Notes under the pieces: model-generated
Seen by the model: the letters and a program-made list of their open reading frames with translations, nothing else
The model's database searches: none
What the model was told of the DNA's origin: nothing
Shown here: positions 1 through 9,092 of the stretch, piece by piece
Layout: every line of letters begins with the position of its first letter
Numbering within the stretch: position 1 is the stretch's first letter
Program-made: the position numbers and the translations under genes
DNA from: an uncultured Burkholderiales bacterium
GTDB taxonomy: Bacteria; Pseudomonadota; Gammaproteobacteria; Burkholderiales; Burkholderiaceae_C
Assembly (NCBI GenBank): GCA_903886485.1
Contig: CAISMH010000012.1
Span: forward strand, 1-64,000
Direction: 5' to 3'
DNA length: 64,000 nt

Positions 1-2577
1 GGTCAGTTCTCCACCACCGCATCAGATGTGTTGCTAGGCCATGGCAGCGTGGGGGTGAGCTTGCTCAATGACGTGAGCATCAGCACTGCTTCGAACAACG
101 CCACCACTGGCAACATCACAATGGCGAGCTGGGTGCGTGGTGGCTACAACCTCTCACTCACCAGCAACGCCACGACGACCTTGACAGGCGCGGTGGGTGA
201 TGCCAACAGCCCATTGACGAGCCTCACCACCAGCGGCGGGGGCGCTGGCAGTGTTGCCATCCAAGGTGCGAGTGTCACCACCACGGGCACACAGACCTAC
301 AACAACGCTGTGAGCATGCTGGGTAACACCGCACTGACAGCTTCTGTGGTGACCTTCAACGCCGCAGTGACGGGCACGGCCAGCCTCACCGTCAACGCCG
401 TCGCGCAGCTCAACGCAGGCGTCATCACCACCACTGGTGCGCAGACCTACAACAACGATGTGATGTTGGTATCCGACACGGCGCTGAATGCTTCTGCGCT
501 GACATTCATGAATGCCCTCAAAGGCGATGGCAATTCAGCCAGCAATGTGACCGTGAACGCAAACAGCGGTGATGTGACCTTCAACGGCAACTTGGGCCAG
601 ACAGGTGCCCTGTTGGGCACGGTGACCCTCCATACCTTGGGTTCCACATTCTTTAACGCGCCAGTTCTCGTTGGTGCCATCGTGACAAATAGCTCAGGGG
701 TTGGCTCTGGCAATACTTATATCCACACGGGGGCGATCAGCACGACAGGGGCTCAAACCTACAACAATCCAGTTCTGGTTCAGACGGATACGCTGATGAG
801 CGGTGCTGTCCTGACATTCAACAACACAGTGGTGGGCAACACATCGAACCGCCGACTCGTCCTCAACGCTCAAGACAGCATCACCTTCAACAGCCCCATC
901 ACGATGGGCCACCTAGAAACGGGGGCCACAGGGAAAACTTACTTCAACAGCACAACAGCCACCACCACTGGCACGTCTTCGATGTTGTTTGGTAATGATG
1001 TGGTGGTCTCAGGTTCAACATTTACCTTTGACTCCACGGCTGGCGGCGCTTTGAGCACTGGCGCAAACATCACCTTCAACAAGACCCTCAGCGCCGCGAT
1101 GTCAGGCGCCACGGCGGTGACGGTTGACGCGGGCACTCTTGGCAGTGTTAAGTTCCTCGGTGATGTGGGCAAGGACGCCAGCGGCACCGTTCTGCCGTTG
1201 AGTTCCCTAACGGTCACCGCCGGTGGTGGCATCGTGATCGGCGGTGGTTACATCCAGACCACAGGCGCACAGACCTACAACAGCCCCGTCACGCTGAGCG
1301 CCACGGTCACTTTGCTGGCTGATCAGCTGACTTGGGGAACAGTCACCGCGACAGCACCCCATGTAGGCCTCAGCTTGGTGAGTCAAGGCGCTCAGGTGCT
1401 GACAGACATCAGCCTCACGGGTGACCTGACCGTGACCACGGGCGTGGCTGGGGTTGTTGGTGGGGTCACGCAGGCTGCTGGTTCGGCACTGAGCATCGGC
1501 GGAGCCTCCACCTTTTATGCAAACACCAAGGTCGGGCAGGTTGCCGAGTTAAGCAGCGCTGCCAACAACTTTGTAGGCGCTGTCTCGTTACGCCCACAGA
1601 ACGGCGGCTCTTGGGACAGGGCTGCCGTCGTCAGCGCCTCGCCGCTGGTGATCGGCACCACGACTGTCAGTGGTGACGTTTCTATCAAGTCAACCGGCGG
1701 GAATATCACGCAGGCAGGACCGCTGGTGGTGGGTGGCAAGACGGACATGGTCGCGACCGCGGGCGCCCTGAACCTGACAGATCCCGGCAACAGCTTCGTG
1801 GGTGTCGTGAACATCAACACAAGCAATGGCCTGAGCCTAACCACGAGCGGTCCACTCACGATTGGCAATATCAAAACGGTGGGCGACACTGTGCTCACAA
1901 CCGCGGGCAAGATTGATTTGGGCACCTCTAGCTTCGGCGGTAAGTTGAAGGTCGATAGCGGTGGCTTCGAGATCATGCAGTCGGGGCCAGGTAACTTTGC
2001 TGGCGACACGAACTTCCAAGCGGGGACAGCCAAGATTGACCTGTTCAACCCGAACAACTTGTGGAAGGGGTCGATTGTTTACAAGGGCGGCATCGTCATG
2101 ATCAATCACCCACAGCTCTTGAACGCTACCAACGCGGGAACGCTGATCGTGCGGGTCGAGACCACCATGAGTCCAGCTCCCCAGAAGTTGAGTTCACCCG
2201 TCGCCACGTCGTCGTCAAATGCCTCAGCCCAACCGCCGGGCCCTGGCGCGAGTACTGACGTGACTGTGAGCGTTGCCCGACCTGCGACCGCCGTGCAGGG
2301 TGGACTGGTGAGCGTGGCCGTGTCCGCGGAAACCGTGTCTGCGGGCAAGGGCTTTGCATTCTCACTGACCGAACACATCCCGGGCGACGTGCCAATGGCC
2401 AGTCAGGTTGCGGTGACACAGGTGGACGGCAAGCCCCTGCCTGAGTGGCTGCGCTATGACACTCAGACCGAGAAGGTCATCGCGACAGCGCCGCCGCCTG
2501 GCGCTTTCCCGATCCAGATCAAGGCCAGCATGGGCGGGATCGAGACGGTGATTGTGATCACCGAACAGCCCAAGTGA
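1..2577 (+). CDS. Large filamentous-haemagglutinin-like adhesin, C-terminal part (5' end outside window)
   Basis: The reading frame is open from base 1, so the visible 850 or so residues are the C-terminal part of a longer protein; the ATG at base 28 is internal. Composition is dominated by Thr, Ser, Gly, Asn, Val and Ala in short beta-strand-like stretches, typical of the parallel beta-helix of secreted exoproteins. A motif of the form TTTGAQTYNN followed by a hydrophobic strand recurs at bases 277-312, 427-462, 739-774 and 1255-1290, with a degenerate copy near 958. A Pro/Ser-rich linker (about 2160-2250) leads to a last domain ending in GKPLPEWLRYD and IETVIVITEQ, which resembles the Ig-like C-terminal domain of such proteins. 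It probably acts at the cell surface after two-partner secretion, but no signal or TPS domain and no partner gene lies in the window. Confidence 0.75.
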   Translation, partial: GQFSTTASDVLLGHGSVGVSLLNDVSISTASNNATTGNITMASWVRGGYNLSLTSNATTTLTGAVGDANSPLTSLTTSGGGAGSVAIQGASVTTTGTQTYNNAVSMLGNTALTASVVTFNAAVTGTASLTVNAVAQLNAGVITTTGAQTYNNDVMLVSDTALNASALTFMNALKGDGNSASNVTVNANSGDVTFNGNLGQTGALLGTVTLHTLGSTFFNAPVLVGAIVTNSSGVGSGNTYIHTGAISTTGAQTYNNPVLVQTDTLMSGAVLTFNNTVVGNTSNRRLVLNAQDSITFNSPITMGHLETGATGKTYFNSTTATTTGTSSMLFGNDVVVSGSTFTFDSTAGGALSTGANITFNKTLSAAMSGATAVTVDAGTLGSVKFLGDVGKDASGTVLPLSSLTVTAGGGIVIGGGYIQTTGAQTYNSPVTLSATVTLLADQLTWGTVTATAPHVGLSLVSQGAQVLTDISLTGDLTVTTGVAGVVGGVTQAAGSALSIGGASTFYANTKVGQVAELSSAANNFVGAVSLRPQNGGSWDRAAVVSASPLVIGTTTVSGDVSIKSTGGNITQAGPLVVGGKTDMVATAGALNLTDPGNSFVGVVNINTSNGLSLTTSGPLTIGNIKTVGDTVLTTAGKIDLGTSSFGGKLKVDSGGFEIMQSGPGNFAGDTNFQAGTAKIDLFNPNNLWKGSIVYKGGIVMINHPQLLNATNAGTLIVRVETTMSPAPQKLSSPVATSSSNASAQPPGPGASTDVTVSVARPATAVQGGLVSVAVSAETVSAGKGFAFSLTEHIPGDVPMASQVAVTQVDGKPLPEWLRYDTQTEKVIATAPPPGAFPIQIKASMGGIETVIVITEQPK

Positions 2578-2620
2578 GGCCCGGTGCATGCACGTCGTTG
2601 AACCCTAAAATCGCTAGGCT

Positions 2621-3148
2621 ATGACTGAAGCTTTGTTTGTGATTTATTTTGTGATCTTGGTGGCGACCTTGTTGATCAAAACCCCCATCATCAAGGGGCC
2701 GTGGCTATTTTTATTGCGTGCGTTTTTTCCTAACTGGAAATTTTTTCATGCGGTGGGCTATGTGCCGCATTTGTATGCGCGCTCGGCGGTGCAGCTGGCA
2801 TCGGGTGAGCTGCAATGGTCAGACTGGGTGTTGATTTACCCACGGCGTGTGCGTCGCTTGAGCCATCTGCTGCACAACCCCGACACCAACATCGGCCTAG
2901 CCCAACAAAACATGGTGGACCACTTTTGGGCCGACTTGCATGATTTGCCCGAAGGCGTGGACCCACGGGGTTTGGTGAGTTATCAGATGATGCAGCGTTT
3001 GACCGATCAAGTGCTGCGTGCGCGGGAGATGAACTTGACCCACAGCCAGTTTGAGTTGCGCATGGTGCTCGATGGTCCTGCTGCCCGTGTTGACACGCAC
3101 ACCATGATGACCTCGCCTGTGGAGGCGTCATGCTCAGTGCTGCGTTGA
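2621..3148 (+). CDS. Hypothetical protein with N-terminal membrane anchor
   Basis: I do not recognise this 175-residue protein. Residues 5-20 form one hydrophobic segment, followed by an aromatic and basic stretch (about 25-55), then a soluble region with WSDWVLIYPRRVRRL and a helical part rich in Gln, Asp and Leu. Its last 19 bases overlap the start of the next, polytopic membrane gene in another frame, so the two are probably co-translated and may form a complex. A TAAAAT hexamer at 2606-2611 lies nine bases before the ATG and could be its -10 element. Function unknown. Confidence 0.6.
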   Translation: MTEALFVIYFVILVATLLIKTPIIKGPWLFLLRAFFPNWKFFHAVGYVPHLYARSAVQLASGELQWSDWVLIYPRRVRRLSHLLHNPDTNIGLAQQNMVDHFWADLHDLPEGVDPRGLVSYQMMQRLTDQVLRAREMNLTHSQFELRMVLDGPAARVDTHTMMTSPVEASCSVLR

Positions 3149-3966
3149 TTCAAGCCTGGATGGAGGCGTCCACCTTGATGGCGATTCGCGCCACCGAGTG
3201 GGTGTTTGCTTGGAGCTTGACCATTCAAACGCTGGAGTATTTGCGCATGGGCAAGCACACCGCCAACGATGCGTTTTGGTCTTGGCCCTTACAACGGGCC
3301 GACATTCCCAACGCACCCGTGCGCGCTGTGTTGGATGTGCTGTTTCAGCCGCACATGCATCAGCTGCATTTGGTGTTGCGCCTTTGTGCAGCCGTGTTGT
3401 TGGCAGTTCAGGGCGCCTCGCTGCCGCTGATTGGCTTTTTGTTTGTGGGCAATTTGCTCATCCTCATCCGTTGGCGTGGTGCGTTCAACGGCGGCAGCGA
3501 CTTCATGACCTTGGTGGTGCTCACGGGCTTGCTCATCTCGCAAGTGCTGGGTGCCTTGGGCCATCCTGAGTTGGGGTGGCAAGCTGGTTTTTGGTACATC
3601 GCCATTCAAGCCATCACCTCGTACTTCATGTCGGGAGCGGTGAAGCTGCTACGGCCTGAATGGCGCAATGGTTCGGCCATGACTATTTTTTTGAATGGCG
3701 CGATTTATGGCCCCCTGTCGGCCACGCACCTTTTGCGCAACAAGTGGCTGGCTGTGTTGGGTTCGTGGGGCTTTATCGTGTGGGAAATTGTGTTCCCCTT
3801 GAGTTTGCTTGACCCGCGCTTGGCCGCTGCGTTTTGCGCCGTGGCGGCGCTGTTTCACTTCTTGGTTTTTTGGTTCTTTGGCTTGAACCGATTTTTCTGG
3901 GCGTGGCTGTGTGCGTTCCCCGCCATCCTGTGGTGCAGCGCGCAGTTCAGTGCGCGCTGGGTTTAA
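3130..3966 (+). CDS. Polytopic membrane protein, HTTM-like (vitamin K-dependent carboxylase-related fold)
   Basis: A 278-residue protein with about six to seven hydrophobic segments from residue 75 on. The stretch YIAIQAITSYFMSGAVKLL followed by RPEWRNGSAM resembles the conserved core of HTTM-domain proteins, where an aromatic-rich helix precedes a Lys-Leu and a Trp-x-x-Gly element. Distant members include gamma-glutamyl carboxylases, but most bacterial HTTM proteins have no assigned activity. It overlaps the preceding anchored protein by 19 bases and ends 18 bases from the stop of the convergent ABC-F gene. The family assignment rests on pattern resemblance only. Confidence 0.55.
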   Translation: MLSAALIQAWMEASTLMAIRATEWVFAWSLTIQTLEYLRMGKHTANDAFWSWPLQRADIPNAPVRAVLDVLFQPHMHQLHLVLRLCAAVLLAVQGASLPLIGFLFVGNLLILIRWRGAFNGGSDFMTLVVLTGLLISQVLGALGHPELGWQAGFWYIAIQAITSYFMSGAVKLLRPEWRNGSAMTIFLNGAIYGPLSATHLLRNKWLAVLGSWGFIVWEIVFPLSLLDPRLAAAFCAVAALFHFLVFWFFGLNRFFWAWLCAFPAILWCSAQFSARWV

Positions 3967-3984
3967 GCGACATCAAGCAGCGAT

Positions 3985-5955
3985 TTAAGCCATCGCGGCT
4001 TCAATCGCATCCATGGCTTCGGTCAGCTCTAGCCAACGCAGCTCTAACGCCGCCAATTCGTCTTCCACCGCTTTGAGACGTTTGCCGGCTTCAGCAATGT
4101 CGGCAGGGGCTAGGGGCGTGGCGAGTTTGTCGTGCAAGGCTGTCTTTTCAGACTCCAGCGTGGCCATGGATTTCTCGACGCCATCGAACTCTTTTTTCAA
4201 CGGACGTTTTTTCTCGTTGATGTCTTTGCGCAGTTGCGCATCGTCTTTGGGCGCTGCTACCACGACCACGGGCTTGAGCGCCGCCGCATTCGCAGCCGCC
4301 ACCGCCTCGGCACGCAAGCGTTTGCCTTCGTCCAGCAAATAGCGTTGGTAGTCGTCCAAGTCGCCGTCAAAGGGCTCGACGCCGCCGCGTGACACCATCC
4401 AAAACTCGTCACACACCGCACGCAACAACGCACGGTCATGGCTGACCAGCATCACGGTGCCTTCAAATTCGTTGAGCGCCATGCTGAGTGCTTCGCGGGT
4501 GGCCAAGTCCAAGTGGTTGGTAGGCTCGTCCATGAGCAAGAGGTTGGGGCGCTGCCACACCAGCATGCACAGCACGAGACGGGCTTTTTCGCCGCCACTC
4601 ATGCTGCCCACGGCTTGCTTGACCATGTCACCACCAAAGTTGAACTGGCCCAAGAAGCTGCGCAAGTCTTGCTCGCGTGTGGCTTGGCCTGCGAGCTTGC
4701 CGTCGGCGGTGAGTTTTTTGCACAGGTCAATCATGTGCTGCAGCGGGTTGTCGGCGGGGTGCAGCACGTCGAGTTCTTGCTGCGCAAAGTAGCCGATGTT
4801 GAGGCCTTTGCCTTCGGTCATGTCGCCGCCAATGGCTTTCAAATCACGCGCGATGGTTTTCACCAGCGTAGATTTACCTTGGCCGTTGGCGCCCAAGATG
4901 CCAATGCGTTGACCCGCCAACACCGAGCGGCTGACGTTTTGCACAATGACCGTGGGTGGCGTGCCCGCAGGTGCATCGGCAGGCGCGGGGTAGCCCACGC
5001 TCACGCCTTGCATGCTGAGCATGGGATTGGGCAAATTGGCGGGTTCTTTGAACTCGAAGCTGAAGTCGGCATCGGCCAACAACGGCGCAATTTTTTCCAT
5101 GCGGTCCAAAGCCTTGACACGGCTTTGCGCTTGCTTGGCTTTGCTGGCCTTGGCTTTGAAGCGCGCGATGAACTTTTGCAAATGCGCAATCTTGTCTTGC
5201 TGCTTCGCAAACGCGTTTTGTTGCAGCTCCATTTGCTCGGCGCGCATGTCTTCAAACTTGCTGTAGTTGCCGCCGTAGCGCACCAGCTTGCCTGCGTCGA
5301 TGTGGAGGGTGACGTTGGTGACAGCATCCAAAAATTCGCGGTCATGGCTGATGACGACCATCGTGCCTTCGTAACGCTTGAGCCAGGCTTCGAGCCACAC
5401 CAAAGCGTCCAAATCCAAGTGGTTGGTGGGTTCGTCCAGCAGCAGCAAGTCAGACGGGCACATCAGCGCACGCGCCAATTGCAAACGCATGCGCCAACCG
5501 CCGGAGAAGCTGTTGACAGGGTTGTCGAGTTCGGTGGTTTTAAAGCCCAAACCCAAGATGAGTGCTTGTGCGCGTGACTGCGCATCGTGCTCGCCCGCGT
5601 CGTACAGCGCCATGTAGGCATTGCCCAAACGCTCGCCGTCTTCGGTGGCTTCTGCGGCGGCGACTTCGGCGCGTGCGTCGTTGAGGACGGTGTCGCCTTC
5701 AATCACAAACTCGGTTGCGCTTTGCTCGGTCTCGGGCATGTCTTGGGCCACTTGGCCCATGCGCCATTGGGTGGGGATGTAAAACTCGCCTGAGTCTTCT
5801 TGCAAGTTGCCATTGAGCAGCGCAAACAGCGAGGATTTGCCTGCGCCGTTGCGCCCCACCAAGCCTACTTTTTCACCGGGGTTGAGGGTGACGGTGGCGC
5901 CTTCGAGCAACACCTTGGCGCTGCGGCGCAAGGTGACATTTTTAATCGTGATCAT
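3985..5955 (-). CDS. ABC-F family ATP-binding protein (YheS/Uup type)
   Basis: A 656-residue soluble protein with two ABC ATPase domains and no membrane segments, the ABC-F layout. Domain 1 has Walker A GRNGAGKSS (residues 34-42), signature FSGGWRMRL and Walker B LLLLDEPTNHLD. A Lys/Ala-rich linker (KAKASKAKQAQSRVKALDRM) separates it from domain 2 with GANGQGKST, MSGGEKARL and LLLMDEPTNHLD. A charged coiled-coil-like tail follows. ABC-F proteins bind the ribosomal E site and relieve stalls or affect translation; the long YheS-like form fits best. Its ATG overlaps the prmB stop (ATGA), so the two are cotranscribed with prmB first, which also acts on the ribosome. Confidence 0.9.
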   Translation of the reverse strand: MITIKNVTLRRSAKVLLEGATVTLNPGEKVGLVGRNGAGKSSLFALLNGNLQEDSGEFYIPTQWRMGQVAQDMPETEQSATEFVIEGDTVLNDARAEVAAAEATEDGERLGNAYMALYDAGEHDAQSRAQALILGLGFKTTELDNPVNSFSGGWRMRLQLARALMCPSDLLLLDEPTNHLDLDALVWLEAWLKRYEGTMVVISHDREFLDAVTNVTLHIDAGKLVRYGGNYSKFEDMRAEQMELQQNAFAKQQDKIAHLQKFIARFKAKASKAKQAQSRVKALDRMEKIAPLLADADFSFEFKEPANLPNPMLSMQGVSVGYPAPADAPAGTPPTVIVQNVSRSVLAGQRIGILGANGQGKSTLVKTIARDLKAIGGDMTEGKGLNIGYFAQQELDVLHPADNPLQHMIDLCKKLTADGKLAGQATREQDLRSFLGQFNFGGDMVKQAVGSMSGGEKARLVLCMLVWQRPNLLLMDEPTNHLDLATREALSMALNEFEGTVMLVSHDRALLRAVCDEFWMVSRGGVEPFDGDLDDYQRYLLDEGKRLRAEAVAAANAAALKPVVVVAAPKDDAQLRKDINEKKRPLKKEFDGVEKSMATLESEKTALHDKLATPLAPADIAEAGKRLKAVEDELAALELRWLELTEAMDAIEAAMA

Positions 5956-6836
5956 TGTGTATTTGCGCCTTCGACAATCGCCTGGCGTGTGAGGAGTAAG
6001 ACCTGGTCGTCACCAGCACTGGTCGATAGCCACACGACATCTAAATGAGGAAAGGCTGCTTCAAAGTGATTGCGTTCGTGGCCAATCTCGAGGACCAGAA
6101 CCGCGTGTTCGCGCATGTGTGCTGGGGCGTCGCGCAGCATTTGGCGAATAAAGTCCATGCCGTCGTCACCACCGGCCAAAGCGAGCGCGGGCTCGCACTT
6201 GAATTCGGCGGGCAACTCGGACATGCTGTGTGCGTTCACATAGGGTGGGTTGCACAGTATCAAATCGAACACACCATCGGCTTTGGCCAAGCCATCGGAT
6301 TCGGCCAGCGTCATGCGGCCTTCAAGGTCGTGGCGTGCGATGTTGATGTGGGCCACGGCCAGAGCGTCTTTGGACAAGTCCAAGCCCTGCACCGTGATGT
6401 CGGGGAAAGCGAGTGCCGCCAAGATACCCAAGCTGCCGTTGCCCGTGCACAGATCCAGCACGCGGGTGGTGTTGGGGTCCAGCCAAGGGTCAATGCTGCC
6501 TTCGGCTAAGACTTCAGCAATGAGCGAGCGCGGCACGATGGCGCGCTCGTCAATGTAGAACGACACACCTTGCAACCACGCCTCTTGCGTGAGGTAAGCC
6601 GCAGGCTTGCGGCTGGCCATGCGATGCGCAATGAAGGCTTGCACGTCGGCGATTTGGGCAGCGGAAAGGTCAGCATTGTGCGTGTCGTGTGACACATCTG
6701 TGTCGAGTGGCAAACCCAGCTTCCACAGCACCAGCCATGCGGCTTCGTCGGCGGCGTTGGTGGTGCCGTGGCCGAAGGCGACGTGGGCTTGGGTGAGTTG
6801 TTCAGCGCTTTGCTGAACTAAGTCTGAAAGGTTCAT
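5952..6836 (-). CDS. prmB: 50S ribosomal protein L3 N5-glutamine methyltransferase
   Basis: SAM-dependent methyltransferase expected to methylate a glutamine side chain of ribosomal protein L3. The 294-residue protein has the SAM-binding motif DLCTGNGS (residues 128-135) and the glutamine-methyltransferase motif NPPYVN (196-201), followed by EIGHERNHFE near the C-terminus. PrmB, PrmC and HemK share NPPY, but the N-terminal part (RKPAAYLTQEAWLQG, VPRSLIAEVL) is PrmB-like. I start at 6836 (MNLSDLVQQ) rather than 6875 because the longer form would run into the upstream gene and add an unconserved leader. No clear Shine-Dalgarno sequence precedes this ATG. It overlaps the ABC-F gene by 4 bp. Confidence 0.9.
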   Translation of the reverse strand: MNLSDLVQQSAEQLTQAHVAFGHGTTNAADEAAWLVLWKLGLPLDTDVSHDTHNADLSAAQIADVQAFIAHRMASRKPAAYLTQEAWLQGVSFYIDERAIVPRSLIAEVLAEGSIDPWLDPNTTRVLDLCTGNGSLGILAALAFPDITVQGLDLSKDALAVAHINIARHDLEGRMTLAESDGLAKADGVFDLILCNPPYVNAHSMSELPAEFKCEPALALAGGDDGMDFIRQMLRDAPAHMREHAVLVLEIGHERNHFEAAFPHLDVVWLSTSAGDDQVLLLTRQAIVEGANTQ

Positions 6837-6855
6837 TGTTATTGTTTTTGATTGG

Positions 6856-7791
6856 CTATGAAAGCAACCGCGCATCTAATAGTTTTTGCACGATATCGGC
6901 TTGGCGCTGATCCCGTCGGCGCTTGATTGGATCACGGTTATCCGCTTTATCCGCCAACCAGCGCTTGAATTCCACAAATGTTTGCGGCGATACGGTTTTG
7001 AGTATGGCCATTTTGCCTGTGCTGCTGACCACCACCGACGCAAACTTGGGTGCACTGGTCAGCACAGAGGCGCGCATGGCTTGCACGGGCCAAATGTCGT
7101 CTTCATCTTTTGAAAACCGAAAGGGATGCGGATCGTCGCTCTCTTGCATTCGTCGTAAAAAATCCACCTCAAAACCTTTGGCATTGATCGCGGTTTCGTT
7201 TTGCCCTTCTTTGCGCACAAACGTCTTATCAGCCTTTTGCAGCACACCGAGCACAGAGTCGTCTAGCTTGGCCATATCGCTGACGAACTGTACTTTTTTG
7301 CGTACATCCCAAAGCAAATCAACGTCCAACGTGGCCATGGCCGCTTGCTCTATGCGTACACCTGCTGCCGTTTCGTAGGCATACAGGGCATGTGTTCCCA
7401 CCACGGTGAAGTGTTCGGCTAAGCCGCTGTCGTGAAGGGCGTGAAGGATGTCAATGAGTAGCGAGGGCGCACGCCCAACCTTGAGCGCTTTGTTCAGTCG
7501 CTCGGCTTCTTTGACCGCCTCACGCAGCGACCGCAGACGCTCTTCAACGCTGGTTTTTTTTGCGATGAATTCGCGGTAAGCCAATTCCGTGTCAGCGCTT
7601 CGCGCGCCCACGCGCTGCTGGCGGTTGTCGATGCTGGTTTTGACAAGGTACTCGTAATCGCCTTGCTTTTTCCAATACATACCGCCCGAATAGGACTTCG
7701 CCTTGACTTTGGTTTTCTCAAACTCTTGGTAGATCGTGGACGAATCAATCCACTGTCTGGCTGCGTTGTCGGGGAGGGTTATCCAATTCAT
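6856..7791 (-). CDS. GSU2403-family nucleotidyltransferase-fold protein
   Basis: A 311-residue protein with a helical, charged N-terminal half and a nucleotidyltransferase core: VVGTHALYAYE (about 130-140) followed by LDVDLLWD, in which Asp156 and Asp158 would be the metal-binding carboxylates. This matches the GSU2403-type family (NTP_transf_8), whose substrates are unknown to me; members are accessory and patchily distributed. It lies 19 bases upstream of prmB on the same strand with no partner gene. A 7-bp inverted repeat lies immediately upstream (7794-7828), suggesting control by a repressor. Similar folds occur in abortive-infection and toxin nucleotidyltransferases, so a defence or toxin role is possible but unproven. 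Confidence 0.7.
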   Translation of the reverse strand: MNWITLPDNAARQWIDSSTIYQEFEKTKVKAKSYSGGMYWKKQGDYEYLVKTSIDNRQQRVGARSADTELAYREFIAKKTSVEERLRSLREAVKEAERLNKALKVGRAPSLLIDILHALHDSGLAEHFTVVGTHALYAYETAAGVRIEQAAMATLDVDLLWDVRKKVQFVSDMAKLDDSVLGVLQKADKTFVRKEGQNETAINAKGFEVDFLRRMQESDDPHPFRFSKDEDDIWPVQAMRASVLTSAPKFASVVVSSTGKMAILKTVSPQTFVEFKRWLADKADNRDPIKRRRDQRQADIVQKLLDARLLS

Positions 7792-7793
7792 TG

Positions 7794-7828
7794 GCCGTAT
7801 TAAATCATAAAATAGAAAAATATACGGC
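7794..7828 (-). promoter_or_regulatory. Inverted repeat flanking a possible -10 upstream of the nucleotidyltransferase gene
   Basis: GCCGTAT at 7794-7800 and ATACGGC at 7822-7828 are perfect reverse complements around a 21-bp AT-rich spacer. On the minus strand the spacer contains TATGAT, a good -10 match, so the arms flank a probable promoter just before the ATG at 7791. No good -35 is visible. This looks like an operator; the binding protein is unknown. Confidence 0.45.
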
Positions 7829-7913
7829 TAATTTTTAGCGGTCTTGAAAATTAGTGATGTTGTTGCATCAGGGAAGCTCGTTGTGAGGTACAACCCCGCC
7901 ATCGTGCAAGGTT

Positions 7914-9071
7914 TCAGGCGGCGGCTCGGTTTAAATTTTCCAGCACACGGCGATAAATGTTTTTCAGAGGTTCCAAATCAGCCACAGCCACACACTCGTT
8001 GATTTTGTGAATGGTGGCATTGGGGGGGCCGAGCTCAATGACTTGTGGGCAGACTTGTGCAATGAAGCGCCCGTCGCTGGTGCCACCGGTGGTGGACAGC
8101 GCAGTGTCCAAGCCGGTTTCGTCGTGGATGGCGCGTTGCACGGCGCCAACCAAGTCACCGGGGGTGGTGAGAAAGGGCAGTCCGCCGATGGTCCATGTCA
8201 AGTCGAAGTCCAAGCGGTGTTTTTGCAGCACGGCTGTGAGGCGCTGTTGCAGTTGCTCAGGGGTGGATTCGGTGCAGAAGCGGAAATTAAAGTCCACCAC
8301 GCATTCACCCGGAATCACGTTGCTCGCACCCGTGCCTGAATGGATGTTGCTCACTTGCCAGCTGGTGGGTGGAAAGAAGTCGTTGCCTTGGTCCCACTCA
8401 ATCGCCACCAAATCGGCCAAAGCGGGGGCGAACAAGTGAATGGGGTTTTTGGCAAGTTGCGGGTAAGCGATGTGGCCTTGCACGCCTTTGACGGTGAGCT
8501 TGCCACTCATGGTGCCGCGTCGGCCATTTTTGATCATGTCGCCGGTGCGCTCCACTGAAGTGGGCTCGCCCACGATGCACCAGTCAAGCATTTCGCCACG
8601 CGCTTTCAAGGCTTCGCACACTTTGACGGTGCCATCTAATGCGGGGCCTTCTTCGTCACTGGTGAGCAAGAAGGCGATGTTGATATGGGCGTTCGCTTGC
8701 GCAGCCGCAAACTCCTCACACGCCACCACCATGGCGGCTAACGACGCTTTCATGTCGCTGGCACCACGGCCAAACAATTTGCCGTCGCGGTGAGTGGGGG
8801 TGAAGGGGTCGCTGGTCCATTGGCCGATGGGGCCAGTGGGCACCACGTCGGTATGGCCTGCAAACACCAGTGTTTTGGCTCCTGCCTGTGCGCTGCGTTT
8901 AACTGCCCACAGGTTACTCACGCGAAAAGTCTCTGGCCCGCTGTCGATGCGCTCACACGCAAAACCCAACGGCGAGAGCCGTGCGGTGATGAGGTCCAAA
9001 CAGCCCGCGTCCTCGGGGGTGACCGAAGGGCGCGAGATGAGTTGCTCGGTGAGCTGGAGGGTGCGAGACAT
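7914..9071 (-). CDS. dapE: Succinyl-diaminopimelate desuccinylase
   Basis: Hydrolyses N-succinyl-LL-2,6-diaminopimelate to LL-diaminopimelate and succinate in the succinylase branch of lysine/DAP synthesis. The 385-residue M20 metallopeptidase has the di-zinc ligands in their family contexts: [10 protein letters not shown] (His73), GRGASDMK (Asp106), TSDEEGPA (Glu140 as base, Glu141 as ligand), VGEPTS (Glu169) and a C-terminal ATIHKINE histidine. Length fits the family. It is the third gene of dapC-dapD-dapE, 21 bases after dapD. All three steps clustered is a common betaproteobacterial arrangement. Confidence 0.95.
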   Translation of the reverse strand: MSRTLQLTEQLISRPSVTPEDAGCLDLITARLSPLGFACERIDSGPETFRVSNLWAVKRSAQAGAKTLVFAGHTDVVPTGPIGQWTSDPFTPTHRDGKLFGRGASDMKASLAAMVVACEEFAAAQANAHINIAFLLTSDEEGPALDGTVKVCEALKARGEMLDWCIVGEPTSVERTGDMIKNGRRGTMSGKLTVKGVQGHIAYPQLAKNPIHLFAPALADLVAIEWDQGNDFFPPTSWQVSNIHSGTGASNVIPGECVVDFNFRFCTESTPEQLQQRLTAVLQKHRLDFDLTWTIGGLPFLTTPGDLVGAVQRAIHDETGLDTALSTTGGTSDGRFIAQVCPQVIELGPPNATIHKINECVAVADLEPLKNIYRRVLENLNRAAA

Positions 9072-9092
9072 CTGAACAGGCTTTGAAAAAGA

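Noticed and set aside
4438..5577. Long plus-strand open frame (379 codons)
   Set aside because: It is the antisense shadow of the ABC-F gene; the translation is His/Val/Gln-rich with no family resemblance, while the minus strand carries all the ABC motifs.
6836..6875. Longer prmB start at 6875
   Set aside because: It would overlap the upstream nucleotidyltransferase stop and its added residues are unlike PrmB.
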